NCBI GenBank assembly: GCA_003049465.1
Contig: PYSS01000014.1
Coordinates: forward strand, 186,001-250,000
Origin: Magnaporthiopsis rhizophila
Lineage: Eukaryota; Ascomycota; Sordariomycetes; Magnaporthales; Magnaporthaceae
Length of the DNA: 64,000 nt
Direction of reading: 5' to 3'
A program made the position numbers and the translations under genes. The notes under the pieces were generated by a model. The model had not been told where the DNA came from. It did not search any database and saw only the letters and a list, made by a program, of their open reading frames with translations. Of this stretch, positions 23,351 to 33,577 are shown piece by piece (within the stretch, counting starts at the first letter, position 1; each line of letters begins with the position of its first letter).

Positions 23351-25532
23351 GACACAGACGGCTCAGCGCCGACCAGGCCTGGGAAACGGCCTGGAAACGC
23401 CTGGATCGGAAGCGAGGCGCGATGAGCTGTCACCCACACCCACGGTGGAGGGCGACGCTAGACTGCTGCAGTGGCGTGGGCCTAGGTAGGAGTCGAGGCC
23501 GGTTCGGATGAATGCATTATTAGAGGTGCAGGTTCAGGAGGGTGTAGTCACGGCAGGCAAGAGTCTCAGGGGCAGGGGACGGCTGGTGTAGCCGCGGACT
23601 GGGCGGAAAACAGACTGGGTTGTAGCAGCACTAGATTGTGGCAGCATTCATTGTGCAGCATTCATTGTAGAAGCACGGCGGCTACGAAGCTAATACCCTC
23701 TACGCGCACCATCGTGCTCATCATGCCCGGCCACCTGCGGCCGCCAGCGTCCGACAACGACCCCAAACAACGACGGCCCGTACCGTCGAGTTAATTCCTG
23801 AAAGCGCTGGGTTGGATATCTTGATGGCCCGGCCGATTCCTGTTCGTCCCGCGGGCATTACACCCCATTCGCCGGGTGGTGTCGTCATGGACCAGTGGCC
23901 GTTTGGGAAGCAGCCTCATTTCTGGCAGCCCACGAAGGCTATTGGTTGGACCCTCTGTAGCGGCGGCCCAATCCCAGACCGCACCACACGGCATAAAAAA
24001 GTGAACGACGACATTCCCGGTTCTGGTCTTTTCACGAAACGGCATGGACTGTTTCCCGCCAACTGCGGAATCCAGGCGCCGCCCAGCATGCGCGTGAATG
24101 TGAGTGCCCCGCCTGGCCTGCGCCGACGATCGATGGGTTGCAGCAAGGGCCTTTTTTGCCTGCCGGACTCCACGTGCCAAGGCGGCAGGGGAGGCAGCGG
24201 ATCAGTCACAATCACCGCCGCGCACAGGCAAGACGCGCCGGAGAACAGCAGAAGGGAGCAGTCAAGGCAGCAGCTGACGTGTCCATGCACTGGTAGGCAA
24301 ACATCCAGCGACAGTCGATGATGCCGACATACGGTCCGGACACTCGCAGGTCAGGCAGGAACCGGTTACATGCCGCGCCCCCAAGAAAGGCATTGAAGCC
24401 TGAGAGGAGGCCTCGTTTCCCACGAAACCGGTCAGCCGGTTGGCTGGGCTGGGCTATTGCAGCCCTGTTCTGCTGGTGACCCCTGCTGGTGGAGGCGGCG
24501 GGGATGCAGGCAGCCGCGAGAGGATGCTGTGGAGAGGCAGGCCTGCCAGGCTGTGTTGTCAAAGGCGCCTTGCCTCGTCTCGCCGAGCTCCGTTGCCAAA
24601 GAAGGCTGGTGGTGGCGACGGACGGTGGTGCTGGCGAGTGATAATGCGGTTGACGGCCATGTTTGGCGGCCAGGAAGCTGCGAGGACAGCGCAACCGACA
24701 GGCTGCCGCACAATTGTGTCCGGCGAGGCGTCTGGATGATGCAAGGGAGGGCCAGGGAGGGCTAGGGAGGCCGAGGGAGGAGGGCTGATGGGGAGACGCA
24801 AGACAGCTTCTGCGCAGGCGCGCGGGACGCTGGCCTCTTTTCGGACCTGGCCTCTCTCGCTAGACCAGAGAACAGACCAGATGCCAGACCAGAGAGGCCA
24901 GACCCAGAGACCGGGCCCGAGTCCTCGCCATGCCCCTTGTTTTCCTCTCGTGCTTGCGGATGGCCCCGTCCGGTCCGTGCACTGTGCCTGATGGCGTAAG
25001 CGTCTGATCCATTTATAGCATGTACCGCGCGGCAGAATCTGGCAGCCGGGTACGGAGCCCCGCTTGCACCCCGCTCGCGCGACTCGAGCTGGACCGTGCC
25101 ACCACTGTATGTGTCGCAGTGGAGACCAGGCAGGAGGCGTGACGGCGACACCATTACCATTCTGGGGATACGCGACGTTGGATGCCGACGTTGGATACGC
25201 GACGTCTGGACGTTGCTGTTCTGTCTGACTGTCTGTCTGCCGTCTTTGTCTGCCCAACCGTAATCGGCCGGATCGCTCGCTGGACGCGCCTCCCTGCGGA
25301 AAACACCGCTCGCCATATCACGCCGCGATATAGCCGCTCCCGCATCCGGCTAGCACCAGTGACCGGCGCAGGACGCCTCGAGGAGTCGCTCAGTTGCGCA
25401 GGTACTGGTACTTGTAGTGCCCGCCTGTGGGTGCTTTCACGGCGCGATCGACCACTGGACCGACACTAAAAAAAAAACTGCTCGCCACGCCCACGGCCCG
25501 AACTAGGCACACCCCGTCGTGGACGTATCCGC

Positions 25533-26731
25533 ATGGCCGCCGGCGGGCTCGCTAGGACTTTCCGCATTCACCTCTCCGATAACACGCCACCACCCAGCAC
25601 CCCTCGCCAAGTAGAAGAATCAGGGCGACCAGGCATGGCAGATCGGGACGAGGGCTGCCGTGCGGCCGACAACTCATCAAGCGTCGGCCAACTGTCCCTG
25701 GCGCGACGCTGCGGTCCTACCGTACCGGAGGCGGGTCAGGCGGGGGGTGTTGCTGGAGCTGTTGCTGGGTTGGTGTTGCTTGTCGGTGCTGCTGCTGGTG
25801 GTGCTGCCGCGGCTGCTGGTGGCGCTGCCGCTGGTGCTGGTGCTAGTAGTGGCGGCGATGTTACCGCTTTTGGTGGTGCTGGTGGCGCTGGTGCTGCTGG
25901 TGCTGCTGGTGCTGGCGGTGGTGCTGCTGGCGCTGGTGGTGCTGGTGGTACTGCTGGTGGTGCCGCTGCTGTTAACGCTCCTGGTGCTGCTGCCGCCGCT
26001 GCCGCCGCTGGTGCTAGTGGAGTTGGTGGTGCTGGTACCGTTGGTGCAGCCGCTCTTGCCGCTGTTGCTACTGCTGCCGCCGCCGCTGCCACTGCGCCAG
26101 GCGGTTGCCCCCTCGACGGGCTCCCAAACGAGGTGCTGCTGCACATTTTTGGCTACCTCGAGGTCTGCGACCTCCTGGCGACATCTAGGGTGAGTGCTCC
26201 AGTCGATTTGCTAGGCACTATCGGCTCTTCTAACGTCCACAGACAAACCACCACCTCCGCCACCTCTCGCTTGCCCCCATCGTCCACTCGCTCCGGCTGC
26301 GCCGAACCCGAACCGCCCTGCCGCCCCTCCTCTGGTCCCGCCCGTCCCTCGCCGACCTGATGGGCAGGCGCATCTTCCTGACCCACACCACGGCCGTGTC
26401 CCGCCGCCTGGCCCGCTCGCTCGTGTCCATCCGTCTGTCGCGTCGTCTGGCCGCTCGCCCGTCGCCCGAGGCCCTGGTGACGCGCTCCATCCTGCCGGCC
26501 GAGTGCTGTCCCGGCGGCCCTGTCGCACCTGCCATCGTGGCCAAGAAGCGGGCGGTCGAGAAGGAGCGGGTCAAGGACGGGTTACGGCGGTTTGTTGCCG
26601 TCTGGACCGGCGAGGTTAGGCAGCGTTCCGAGGGCGTCCGGCGCTGGGAGGAGTCGCGGGGAGTCGGCAGGGTGTGGAGACTGAAGCGGTTCTGGGAGCG
26701 GGTGGCAGTAGCAGCTGGCTGTAACAGCTGA
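25533..26731 (+). CDS. F-box protein with an Ala/Gly low-complexity N-terminus
   Basis: Two exons (25533-26189 and 26243-26731) encode 381 residues. The F-box (CPLDGLPNEVLLHIFGYLEVCDLLATSR) occupies about residues 193-219 and is cut by the GTGAGT intron directly after TSR. The second exon continues TNHHLRHLSLAPIVHSLRLRRTR and RRIFLTHTTAVSRRLARSL, a conserved extension of a fungal F-box family of unknown targets. It probably acts as an SCF adaptor through Skp1. Residues 70-190 are almost only Ala, Gly and Val, encoded by GGTGCTG-type repeats, and are likely an expansion. The start is uncertain: the ATG at 25635 (MADRDEG) is an equally good choice. Confidence 0.75.
25740..26100. repeat. GGTGCTG/GCTGCC trinucleotide-like expansion inside the F-box gene
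   Basis: The DNA is built of imperfect GGT, GCT, GCC and GTG triplets. All three plus-strand frames stay open through it, which is why several low-complexity frames overlap. The frame used by the F-box protein reads Ala/Gly/Val. Confidence 0.85.
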
Positions 26732-26954
26732 ACGCAGTGAGCAGATGCGAGATATGTAGATGTAGCAGTATTAGCAGCTGAGCAGCTGGCAGCAGATGTA
26801 GTAGCGGACGTAGGAGCTGATGTAGTAGTAGTAGCAGCTGAGCAGCTGGCAGCAGCTGCAGATGTAGCAGATGTAGCGGCTGAGCGGTTGAGTCTTGCAG
26901 ATAGCAGGGGCAATGGCAGATGTAGCAGCTGAGCGTCCTAGAGCGCATGTATTA
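26732..26954. repeat. GCAGCTGAGCAGCTG imperfect repeat between two genes
   Basis: The 3' flank of the F-box gene holds repeated GCAGCTGAGCAGCTGGCAGCAG and GATGTAGTAG words, partly palindromic (CAGCTG). It separates the convergent F-box and zinc-finger genes. Confidence 0.75.
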
Positions 26955-27899
26955 CTACCTGAGCCGGAACGCATCCCAATCATCGTCCGACTCGTCGTCC
27001 TCGTCGCTCGCCGTCTCCTTGGGCGACGCCTTGTCCACCTTGACCACCGTCCGTACCCGTAATGCCTCCCTCCGCTCCTTGAGCCGCCGCACCCGCGCCT
27101 CGAGCTCCTCCATCTCCTCAAACTCGGCCTCGAGCGCCCGCGTGGCCTCCTCGCGCTCGTCTTCAATCTCCACGTCGGCCGTCATCCGTCGCTTGGCCAC
27201 GTCTGCCTCTGCCTCTGCCACCTCCTCGGCCGTCATCGGGGCGGCGCTGATGACTGCGGCGGCCGCTATTGGAGCCACGGCCGGCGCGTTGACGACTTCT
27301 GCCTCGAACGCCGCCCACTCGTCCTCGTCGACTGCCGCCGGTCGCTTGTCTGCCGTGAATCCGGCCGTGGGAACGGGTGCTGTCGCCGTCGCTGTGGCCG
27401 CCGCGGGCCTTTCAACCGGTGAGTTCCTCAAGCCCAGGCCGATACCGGCATCCCGCGCGTTGGGCGTCGCCGGCCGCGACGGGATCTGCAGCTCAACGCC
27501 CAGCACCGGCGTGGTCGACTGGCGCGTCAATGGCGGCGTGTGTGGCGTGCGTCGGCCCGCGTTTGGTGTGCCCACGGGCGGCGATGGCATGGCGTCCGAG
27601 TCGGCGCTAGCCGCGTCGTTCCTGCTGCGCTTGCCCTCCTTGTCCTCGGACGGCCCGACATGTTTCCTCTTGTGCGGGCCCTGCGCGGCGTCGTCCTCGG
27701 GTGTGGCCTGCTCGAGCTGCTTGGTGGCCGCTCGATGGCGGTGGGCTGACGTGCCGACGTGGGCGTCCCAAGACTCGGGCTTGACGGGCTCGTGGCACAC
27801 CAGGCAGAGCAGCCGACCTGCGTCCGAGTAGGCGGCGTGCGGGTGATCGATGCGACGGGCTGCGCGCTGCTGGCGGAGGAGCGAGCGGACGTCGGCCAT
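26955..27899 (-). CDS. U1-like C2H2 zinc-finger protein (ZNF830/CCDC16-like)
   Basis: The 314-residue frame starts at the ATG at 27899: MADVRSLLRQQRAARRIDHPHAAYSD. A single zinc finger follows, C-x2-C-x11-H-x5-H (LCLVCHEPVKPESWDAHVGTSAH). This N-terminal layout is that of ZNF830/CCDC16, a nuclear protein linked to pre-mRNA splicing and genome stability. The middle is Pro/Ala-rich and disordered. The C-terminal third is a long acidic coiled coil (EEATRALEAEFEEMEELEARVRRLKERRE), ending DDWDAFRLR, also typical of the family. An upstream in-frame Met at 27986 is less likely. It is divergent from med7, with 159 bases between the starts. Confidence 0.82.
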   Translation of the reverse strand: MADVRSLLRQQRAARRIDHPHAAYSDAGRLLCLVCHEPVKPESWDAHVGTSAHRHRAATKQLEQATPEDDAAQGPHKRKHVGPSEDKEGKRSRNDAASADSDAMPSPPVGTPNAGRRTPHTPPLTRQSTTPVLGVELQIPSRPATPNARDAGIGLGLRNSPVERPAAATATATAPVPTAGFTADKRPAAVDEDEWAAFEAEVVNAPAVAPIAAAAVISAAPMTAEEVAEAEADVAKRRMTADVEIEDEREEATRALEAEFEEMEELEARVRRLKERREALRVRTVVKVDKASPKETASDEDDESDDDWDAFRLR

Positions 27900-28058
27900 G
27901 ATTTTAGTTGTGGTTGCTGGGGTGGGAGCTGGGATGTTGCTGGGCGTTTGATGGTTTCTGGGTGGGCCGAATGACGCCACCGCCACTCAGCCACGGAGCT
28001 TCCTACTGCGGACTCTTCGCCTGCGTGAGGTCGGCACTCTTTCACCACCACACACAAA

Positions 28059-28712
28059 ATGGAGGAGGAGGCCACCCACACGACCTTCCCGCCGCCTCCG
28101 CCGTTTTGGCGCGACTTTACACCTGACCGGCTGGAGCGAATCTCCCAGCTGCGGCACGAATCCTCGCCAATCCGCCTCGACGACATCCCCCAAGACCTCG
28201 TCAACCTACAGCCGCCGCCCGAACCGGCAGACGGCCAGTGGCGCTGCTTCGGCAGCCTGTACACGCTCAAAGACGAGCTGCCCGGACTAGAGGCGCAGGA
28301 CATCCAGCGCCTGATCCCTGCCGACGATGGCGACCGCCCGCTGGTGCTGAAGCGCCTGGCCAAGTCGCTGCTGCTCAACTTCCTCGAGCTGGTCGGTGTG
28401 CTGGGCTCGAACCCGGCCGAGGCCGACGACAAGATCAAGGACATCACGGCGCTGCTGATGAATGTCGAGCACGCCATCAACGAGTACCGGCCGCACCAGA
28501 CGCGCGAGCAGCTAATCGAGCTAATGCAAGACCACCTAGACCGCACCCGTGCCGAGACGGCTGCACTCCGCGCCGCTACCGACCGCGCCCGCCGTGTGCT
28601 TGAAGGGCTGGGGAGCATCGAGGTTCCAGCTGTGGATGAAGCCGTTGTCGAGGTTGTCGAGCGCGAGCGTGGAGTCTGGGCGGCCATGGACATGGTTGGG
28701 AGCTGGGCGTAG
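28059..28712 (+). CDS. med7: Mediator complex subunit 7
   Basis: The single-exon frame of 217 residues contains the Med7 signature: FPPPPPFWRDFT near the start, then GSLYTLKDELPGLEAQDIQRL, LAKSLLLNFLELVGVLG and the long helix INEYRPHQTREQLIELMQ. Med7 sits in the middle module of Mediator with Med21 and Med31 and is needed for RNA polymerase II activation in the nucleus. The length is normal. The start at 28059 fits the conserved N-terminus. Confidence 0.95.
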   Translation: MEEEATHTTFPPPPPFWRDFTPDRLERISQLRHESSPIRLDDIPQDLVNLQPPPEPADGQWRCFGSLYTLKDELPGLEAQDIQRLIPADDGDRPLVLKRLAKSLLLNFLELVGVLGSNPAEADDKIKDITALLMNVEHAINEYRPHQTREQLIELMQDHLDRTRAETAALRAATDRARRVLEGLGSIEVPAVDEAVVEVVERERGVWAAMDMVGSWA

Positions 28713-28996
28713 CTGGGAGACATGGCTGAGGGCATGACGGAGCGTGGCTGGGCATGGGTGAATACAATGGCTGGGCGTTGATGGGCTGGACTACAACGGT
28801 CTGGGCGGTAATGGACGATGATGGACGGCGATGGTCTAGATGACAATGAGCGCCAGGATAAGCTGGACCTCAATGGACGATGGCTGCGCTGCGATGGAGC
28901 GCACGATGGACGACGTGATGAACATTAGATACATTGCGACGCACGTCTAGATAATGCTACAACTGGACGGCTCTGCTTCTATTCTTCCCGCACCGT

Positions 28997-30418
28997 CTAT
29001 GCCTGTTCGTCTGCAGCCACCGGCAGACTCTGAATGTATGCCTCAACCAGCGCGTCCCGCGTCTCGGCCGGCAGCGAGATGAACCGCACATCAGACGTCA
29101 GCTGCACCGGCAGATTCCCCATGTCCGTCCGCCGACTCAGCACCGATGCCGGCTGCGCCTTGAGCAACGCCGTCAGGTCCGCCTTGCGCTTGGTCTCGGG
29201 CAGCTTGAGGCGCGCCACGTGCTCGCGGTACCACTTCTCACGGTCCTTGTCCGGCAACGCCGCGTCGCGCATCGCCGCCTCTTTGCGGTGTTTACGCCGG
29301 AACTCGGGCCAGTACAGCTTGGGGTTCGCATTGTCCTGCAGGAACGCCATAAACGCCACGCGCGGGTCCTTCTTCTCCTCGCGTGCCCGCTGCTCCTTGT
29401 GCGTGCGGATGCGCTCGCGCGACCACTCCTCCCACACCTCCTTGCGCTCGCGCATCGTGCCCAGCACCGTGTACCGCGCGTCGTCCATGACCTTGCCCTC
29501 CTCCAGCAGCTTGTCCCAAGGGCTGTAAGGGCTGATGAAGTCGTCGAGGAGGGATTTGAAGACCGTGCGCGCGTCCTCGTCGCTCGTCTGGGCGCCCGCC
29601 GTGCCCTCGGGCCACGAGTCCATGTTGCCGTCGTCGTAGTCGTCCGGCTCGAGCCCGTACTCGTCGCCCATGGCCTGCAGCTGGAACGCGATGTCGTCCT
29701 CGCCGAACTCGGCCGGCTCTTCTGTTTTCTGGCGCTTGGACGGGTTTTCGTCCTCGTCGTCTGTGACCTCGATCTCTTCGTATTCACTGTCTTGGTCTGG
29801 GTCGGGAGAGGCCGCATCTCCCTCGGCTGCAGAGGCACCTCCGTCGGCTGAAGAGGCACCTCCATCCTTGGCTGCAGAGGCATCATCTCCTTTGGCAGAC
29901 ACATCTCCCTCGGCAGAGCCTCCCTTGGCAGAGCCCACGGTCGCCTTCTCGCGGATCCGCGCCTTGTCCAGCTCCAGAATGCCCTCCTTCAGCCGCTCCG
30001 GTATCCGCCAGTAGCTCGCCTTCTTGACCGGGTTGTACGCGAACCGCCGCCCGTACTTTGTATACACCAGCACCCACGGCTCACAGCCCGGGATCTCGAC
30101 CTTGGATTTGGGCTTGTCTGTCGGCTGCGGTATCGGTCGGCCGCTTCCCCGTCCACCACGTCCGCCACATCCTCCACGTGTCCTGTCCGAGCCGCGCTCC
30201 GGGTTCATCTGGGCCATGAAGGCATTGGCGGCCCGTGGGTCGGAAAGACGGACTGGCGGGAGGATCGCTGGCACGGGCGCGGGCGCGGTCGGGCGCTTGT
30301 ACGTGGACTCGCCGGTCGCGGCATTATAGTAGTACGTGTGGCCGGTCGGGGCCTGGTGTTCGGTCCAGCCGGGAGGCAGCGAGGCCTCGGCGGCCGGTTT
30401 GTATGTCGACTTGAGCAT
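28997..30418 (-). CDS. urn1: Urn1/Dre4-like splicing factor (WW and FF domains)
   Basis: The 473-residue frame has an N-terminal WW domain (LPPGWTEHQAPTGHTYYYNAATGESTYKRP, residues about 14-44) and an RGG-like patch. A second WW-like segment follows (WVLVYTKYGRRFAYNPVKKASYWRIPE). An acidic, Ala-rich linker leads to an FF domain at about 285-345 (DARTVFKSLLDDFISPYSPWDKLLEEGKVMDDARYTV) and a conserved tail. This is the order seen in yeast Urn1 and S. pombe Dre4, which associate with the spliceosome. The linker holds acidic repeats (SAKGGSAEGD), probably variable in length. No intron was found. Confidence 0.9.
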   Translation of the reverse strand: MLKSTYKPAAEASLPPGWTEHQAPTGHTYYYNAATGESTYKRPTAPAPVPAILPPVRLSDPRAANAFMAQMNPERGSDRTRGGCGGRGGRGSGRPIPQPTDKPKSKVEIPGCEPWVLVYTKYGRRFAYNPVKKASYWRIPERLKEGILELDKARIREKATVGSAKGGSAEGDVSAKGDDASAAKDGGASSADGGASAAEGDAASPDPDQDSEYEEIEVTDDEDENPSKRQKTEEPAEFGEDDIAFQLQAMGDEYGLEPDDYDDGNMDSWPEGTAGAQTSDEDARTVFKSLLDDFISPYSPWDKLLEEGKVMDDARYTVLGTMRERKEVWEEWSRERIRTHKEQRAREEKKDPRVAFMAFLQDNANPKLYWPEFRRKHRKEAAMRDAALPDKDREKWYREHVARLKLPETKRKADLTALLKAQPASVLSRRTDMGNLPVQLTSDVRFISLPAETRDALVEAYIQSLPVAADEQA

Positions 30419-30656
30419 CTTGCGCGTGGTTACGCGTGGTTACGCGTGGTTACGGTCTGCTGGTCTGTGACGGCACGTGTGTTGGTAAGCAAATCTAAAG
30501 TGGGGCATGACGGCGATGACGACAGCGCCGCTATAAACCGTTGAAGCTCGTCCTCTCATCTGCCGCCATCGGCTCTCCGCTCTCATCGCGGCCATCACCA
30601 TCACCAGGCCATCTCAGCGCAGAAGCTCACTCGTCAGCCAGTCTCAGACGCCCACT

Positions 30657-31450
30657 ATGGCTTCCAACCCACCCGCCAGATGCTGCACCGTCGGCGTCAA
30701 GCACGAGTAAGTCCCACACTGGGAAAGCAGTACCTAGGATCTCGCTAACAACACAGAGGAACTCCCACCGGCAAAATGGTCAAGGTCGACAACTGGGACG
30801 CCTACCTCGCTGTCCCCGACCAGCCGCGCAAGGACGTCGCTATCCTCATGCTCCCCGACGTCATCGGCATCTGGCAAAACAGCCAGCTGCTGGCCGACCA
30901 GTTCGCCGCCAACGGCTACACCACCATGATCCTCGACATCTACAACGGCGACCCCTTGTCGCTCAACCGCCCTGAGGACTTTGACTTTGCCGCCTGGAAG
31001 GATAAGGGCTCCGACGGCAAGAACCCTCACACTCCTGCCGCCGTCGACCCAATCGTCGAAGCCGCCGTCAAGCAGCTCCGGTCCGACCACGGCGTCAAGC
31101 GCCTCGGCGCCATCGGCTACTGCTTCGGCGCAAAGTACGTCTGCCGCCACTTCAAGTCCGGCATCGACGTCGGCTTCCTGTGCCACCCGTCCTTTGTCGA
31201 CGAGGAGGAGCTCGAGGTCGCCGGCCCTCTCGGCATCGCCGCCGCCGAGACCGACTCCATCTTCCCGGCCACCAAGCGCCACCGCTCCGAAGAGATCCTC
31301 AAGAAGACGGGCCAGCCGTACCAGATCAACCTGTACTCTGGTGTCGTCCACGGCTTCACCGTCCGGGGCAATATGGCCAACAAGGTCGAGCGCTTTGCCA
31401 AGGAGGCTGCCTTTCACCAGGCCGTGCAGTGGTTTGACGCGTGGTTGTAG
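30657..31450 (+). CDS. Dienelactone hydrolase family protein
   Basis: Exons 30657-30706 and 30757-31450 encode 247 residues; the GTAAGT...CTAAC...CAG intron restores phase exactly. The alpha/beta-hydrolase fold has the family's Cys nucleophile at residue 139 (GYCFGAKY), the conserved early motif VAILMLPDVIGIW, and a catalytic His in SGVVHGF. An Asp in the variable loop would complete the triad. Members hydrolyse dienelactones in aromatic catabolism or other small lactones and esters. It is next to housekeeping genes, so linkage to the metabolic cluster 3.6 kb away is uncertain. No signal peptide, so probably cytosolic. Confidence 0.9.
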
Positions 31451-31502
31451 CTAGGTAGACAATGACGCTGCGGTATCTCCATTGTCCTTCTGTGTCCCAT
31501 CC

Positions 31503-31550
31503 TGTCTCGTCCCTGTCTCGTCCCTGTCTCGTCCCTGTCTCGTCCCTGTC
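31503..31550. repeat. 11-bp tandem repeat (CTGTCTCGTCC), four copies
   Basis: Four exact consecutive copies follow the hydrolase gene by about 50 bases. Confidence 0.9.
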
Positions 31551-31616
31551 CAGTTCCCTCCGTTGTCTCCAAAAAATGCATCGCAAGCCCCCACCTTCTC
31601 CAGTCCTCCTCCGATC

Positions 31617-31994
31617 TCAATAGCCCGGTTGGTATGTCAGAAGTCCGCGGCGCGCTTCCAACTCCGCCAGCGTTCGCCGCAGCGTGTCGCACGTGACGAT
31701 GAACGTCGTCGCGCCTAGCGCGCCTATAGGGAACCCGTACACTGTGATCAAGGCCAGGGGTTGATATGCGGGCGCCAGATTGGGCGCGCCAGAGGGGCTT
31801 GTCAGACCCTGCATGACCTGACCAATATTAAAGACCGGCACCGCGAAGGAGTCGGCCGCTTGAGGTCCATTCCCCGATACTAGCCCTAGCAGAACGTGCT
31901 TCATGTGGCTGCACCGCATGTTGAGCGTGCTGCCGGATATAGTGACCCAGGCGACGACGTGCCCCTGTAGCGATGGCGCAACCGCGGAGCTCAT
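31617..31994 (-). CDS. Hypothetical 125-residue protein
   Basis: The frame starts MSSAVAPSLQGHVVAWVTISG and includes a hydrophobic stretch near residues 80-100 (LALITVYGFPIGALGATTFIV). A charged helix follows (CDTLRRTLAELEARRGLL). Composition is protein-like and codon use resembles the neighbours. I do not recognise a family. The single hydrophobic stretch could be a membrane segment. It marks the left end of the accessory region. It may also be a chance frame. Confidence 0.4.
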   Translation of the reverse strand: MSSAVAPSLQGHVVAWVTISGSTLNMRCSHMKHVLLGLVSGNGPQAADSFAVPVFNIGQVMQGLTSPSGAPNLAPAYQPLALITVYGFPIGALGATTFIVTCDTLRRTLAELEARRGLLTYQPGY

Positions 31995-33577
31995 TGTGAT
32001 CGTATGCTAATGCCAGAGCGGTTAGAGACGATCCGCGGTAGGTACGATGTAGATCACCCGATAACGGGACGAGCCAACCTACTTACGATGTGACTTTGTG
32101 ACTCTCAGTCGCGATGGCAGGAGACGGCGTTGCAGGGAGGAGTGAGCAACAGGCCGAGTGCGCGTGGAGCTGAGAGATCTTGGGTCTTGGGATCTCGTAG
32201 GTGGCTGACTGCTGATGGTTGAGGGACTCGAGTCTTGGAATCTCGGATCTTGTAGTCTGGCTGGGCTGCTGAAGTAGAGGCCTTGGAGTTTTGGAGAAGG
32301 ATAGATTCAGATAGGAGTCGGTCGACTGGTCAGTGGTTGGGGTTTTCTTCACAAGAGTGTCCTGGCTGAATCAACTCTCCACAGGCGCTGTCAGCTCCAG
32401 AGCCCCCACATTCTGTACAGCTCAGGGGTGGCCATCCCGCCTTATGGATCAGAGGCTCTGACTTTCGTCTTTGTGACTGTCTTTGTGGGGTCTATGTTGA
32501 ATATGACAGTGCTGTTGAATCTTGCCTGTCTCGGGGTGAATCACTGCGAAAGCTGCGAAAGCGGGCCGGAGTTGCTTGGACGTTGGACAGACAGGCGGGG
32601 ATATCAGCATCGGGGCGAGCCATGGTCTTGAAACAGGGTGATCGTGTCTGAATAGGTATGCGGGCCATTGCGCTTGTGAAGCCGGCTGGAGTTGGTTAGA
32701 GATGATGTGGACACGATCGTGTCTCTGGAGGTGACTAAACTGCCAAGGCAACTAGGAGTAGCTTGGTGGGTGGTTGGAGTTGCAAAGGCCAGCTAGAACG
32801 CCAGGTGACGTCTGCTGTCCTCCCGTTCAGCCTCGGGTTTTCACCGGGTAAGGTGACTGAGCCCAGCCAGCTCCCAAGGTGGCTGATTCTGTGGGCAACG
32901 AGGCGGCAATGCGGGACTGGTTGAATCCAAGAGGTGATTGGCCTGTGGGGCCAGACGGTGGCTGTATCTGTGAAGGCTGCGCTTACGGAGCCAGCTCCGG
33001 AGGCGGTTGAGGTGATTTGCGATGACTGTAACTTTTGAGGTAGCTTCGGCTGTGGGGACTGTATGTAACAAAGGGACAGAATCGGCTTGGTGAAATCACT
33101 GTATTATAATAAACTTCTTATAGCCTTAAAAAGATACTTAAAGAAGCAGAATCTCCTTAAAATCCTAACAAAATTTCTCCCCGTTATATAGGCCTTTGCA
33201 TAGCCCGTGCTTTGCAGGGTTAGATACGTATCTAAGGAAGGGCTGGGCGCCTAGCCTTCCTGTTATTTGCAGGGATTATGTCCTTTTGATCCGTTCCAAT
33301 CAATTGGCGCCCTGCTGTTTGTTAGCCCGGGGAGGTGGCGATTCCCGTGTAATACTACCCTCCTTTTTTTAAGGCGCATTCCGAGCCTTAAACTCGAGGG
33401 TTCTTTCGGACCAGCAACTCACACTCTCACCTCCAGCAGTCTCTTTGGCGAGGTATGTCACTCCTTACCATCAAGTGCTGATAGCAGCTGCTGATATTTT
33501 CCCGCTTAGCATAGACAGACTCAGCGCTCCGATTTTTCTCACCCCAACTAAATCAAACACGCCTCCAACTCGACAAG
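31995..33577. other. Intergenic DNA with an AT-rich patch and a 5'-UTR intron
   Basis: No convincing gene is seen up to about 33450. At about 33090-33250 the composition turns AT-rich (tattataataaacttcttatag, cgttatatagg), like a short decayed transposon. A well-formed intron with GTATGT donor (33453) and CTTAG acceptor (33508-33509) lies in the leader of the next gene. Confidence 0.45.

Larger units (their letters stand above)
20521..25532. other. Five-kilobase gene-poor GC-rich block
   Basis: No frame in this stretch looks like a conserved protein. Frames of 100-275 residues exist on both strands but are rich in Arg, Gly, Trp and Cys, as expected of random GC-rich DNA. The block holds a short tandem repeat (22752-22802), a purine-rich GGGAGCAGGGA-type tract (about 23165-23350) and a direct repeat of GGATACGCGACGT (about 25167-25203). 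A long non-coding RNA cannot be excluded from sequence alone. Confidence 0.5.

Noticed and set aside
23812..24321. 169-codon frame starting MDILMARPIPVRPAG
   Set aside because: Composition and overlap with an equally long minus-strand frame indicate chance.
25736..26146. Ala/Pro-rich and Ser/Thr-rich frames on the minus strand
   Set aside because: Reverse readings of the triplet expansion inside the F-box gene.
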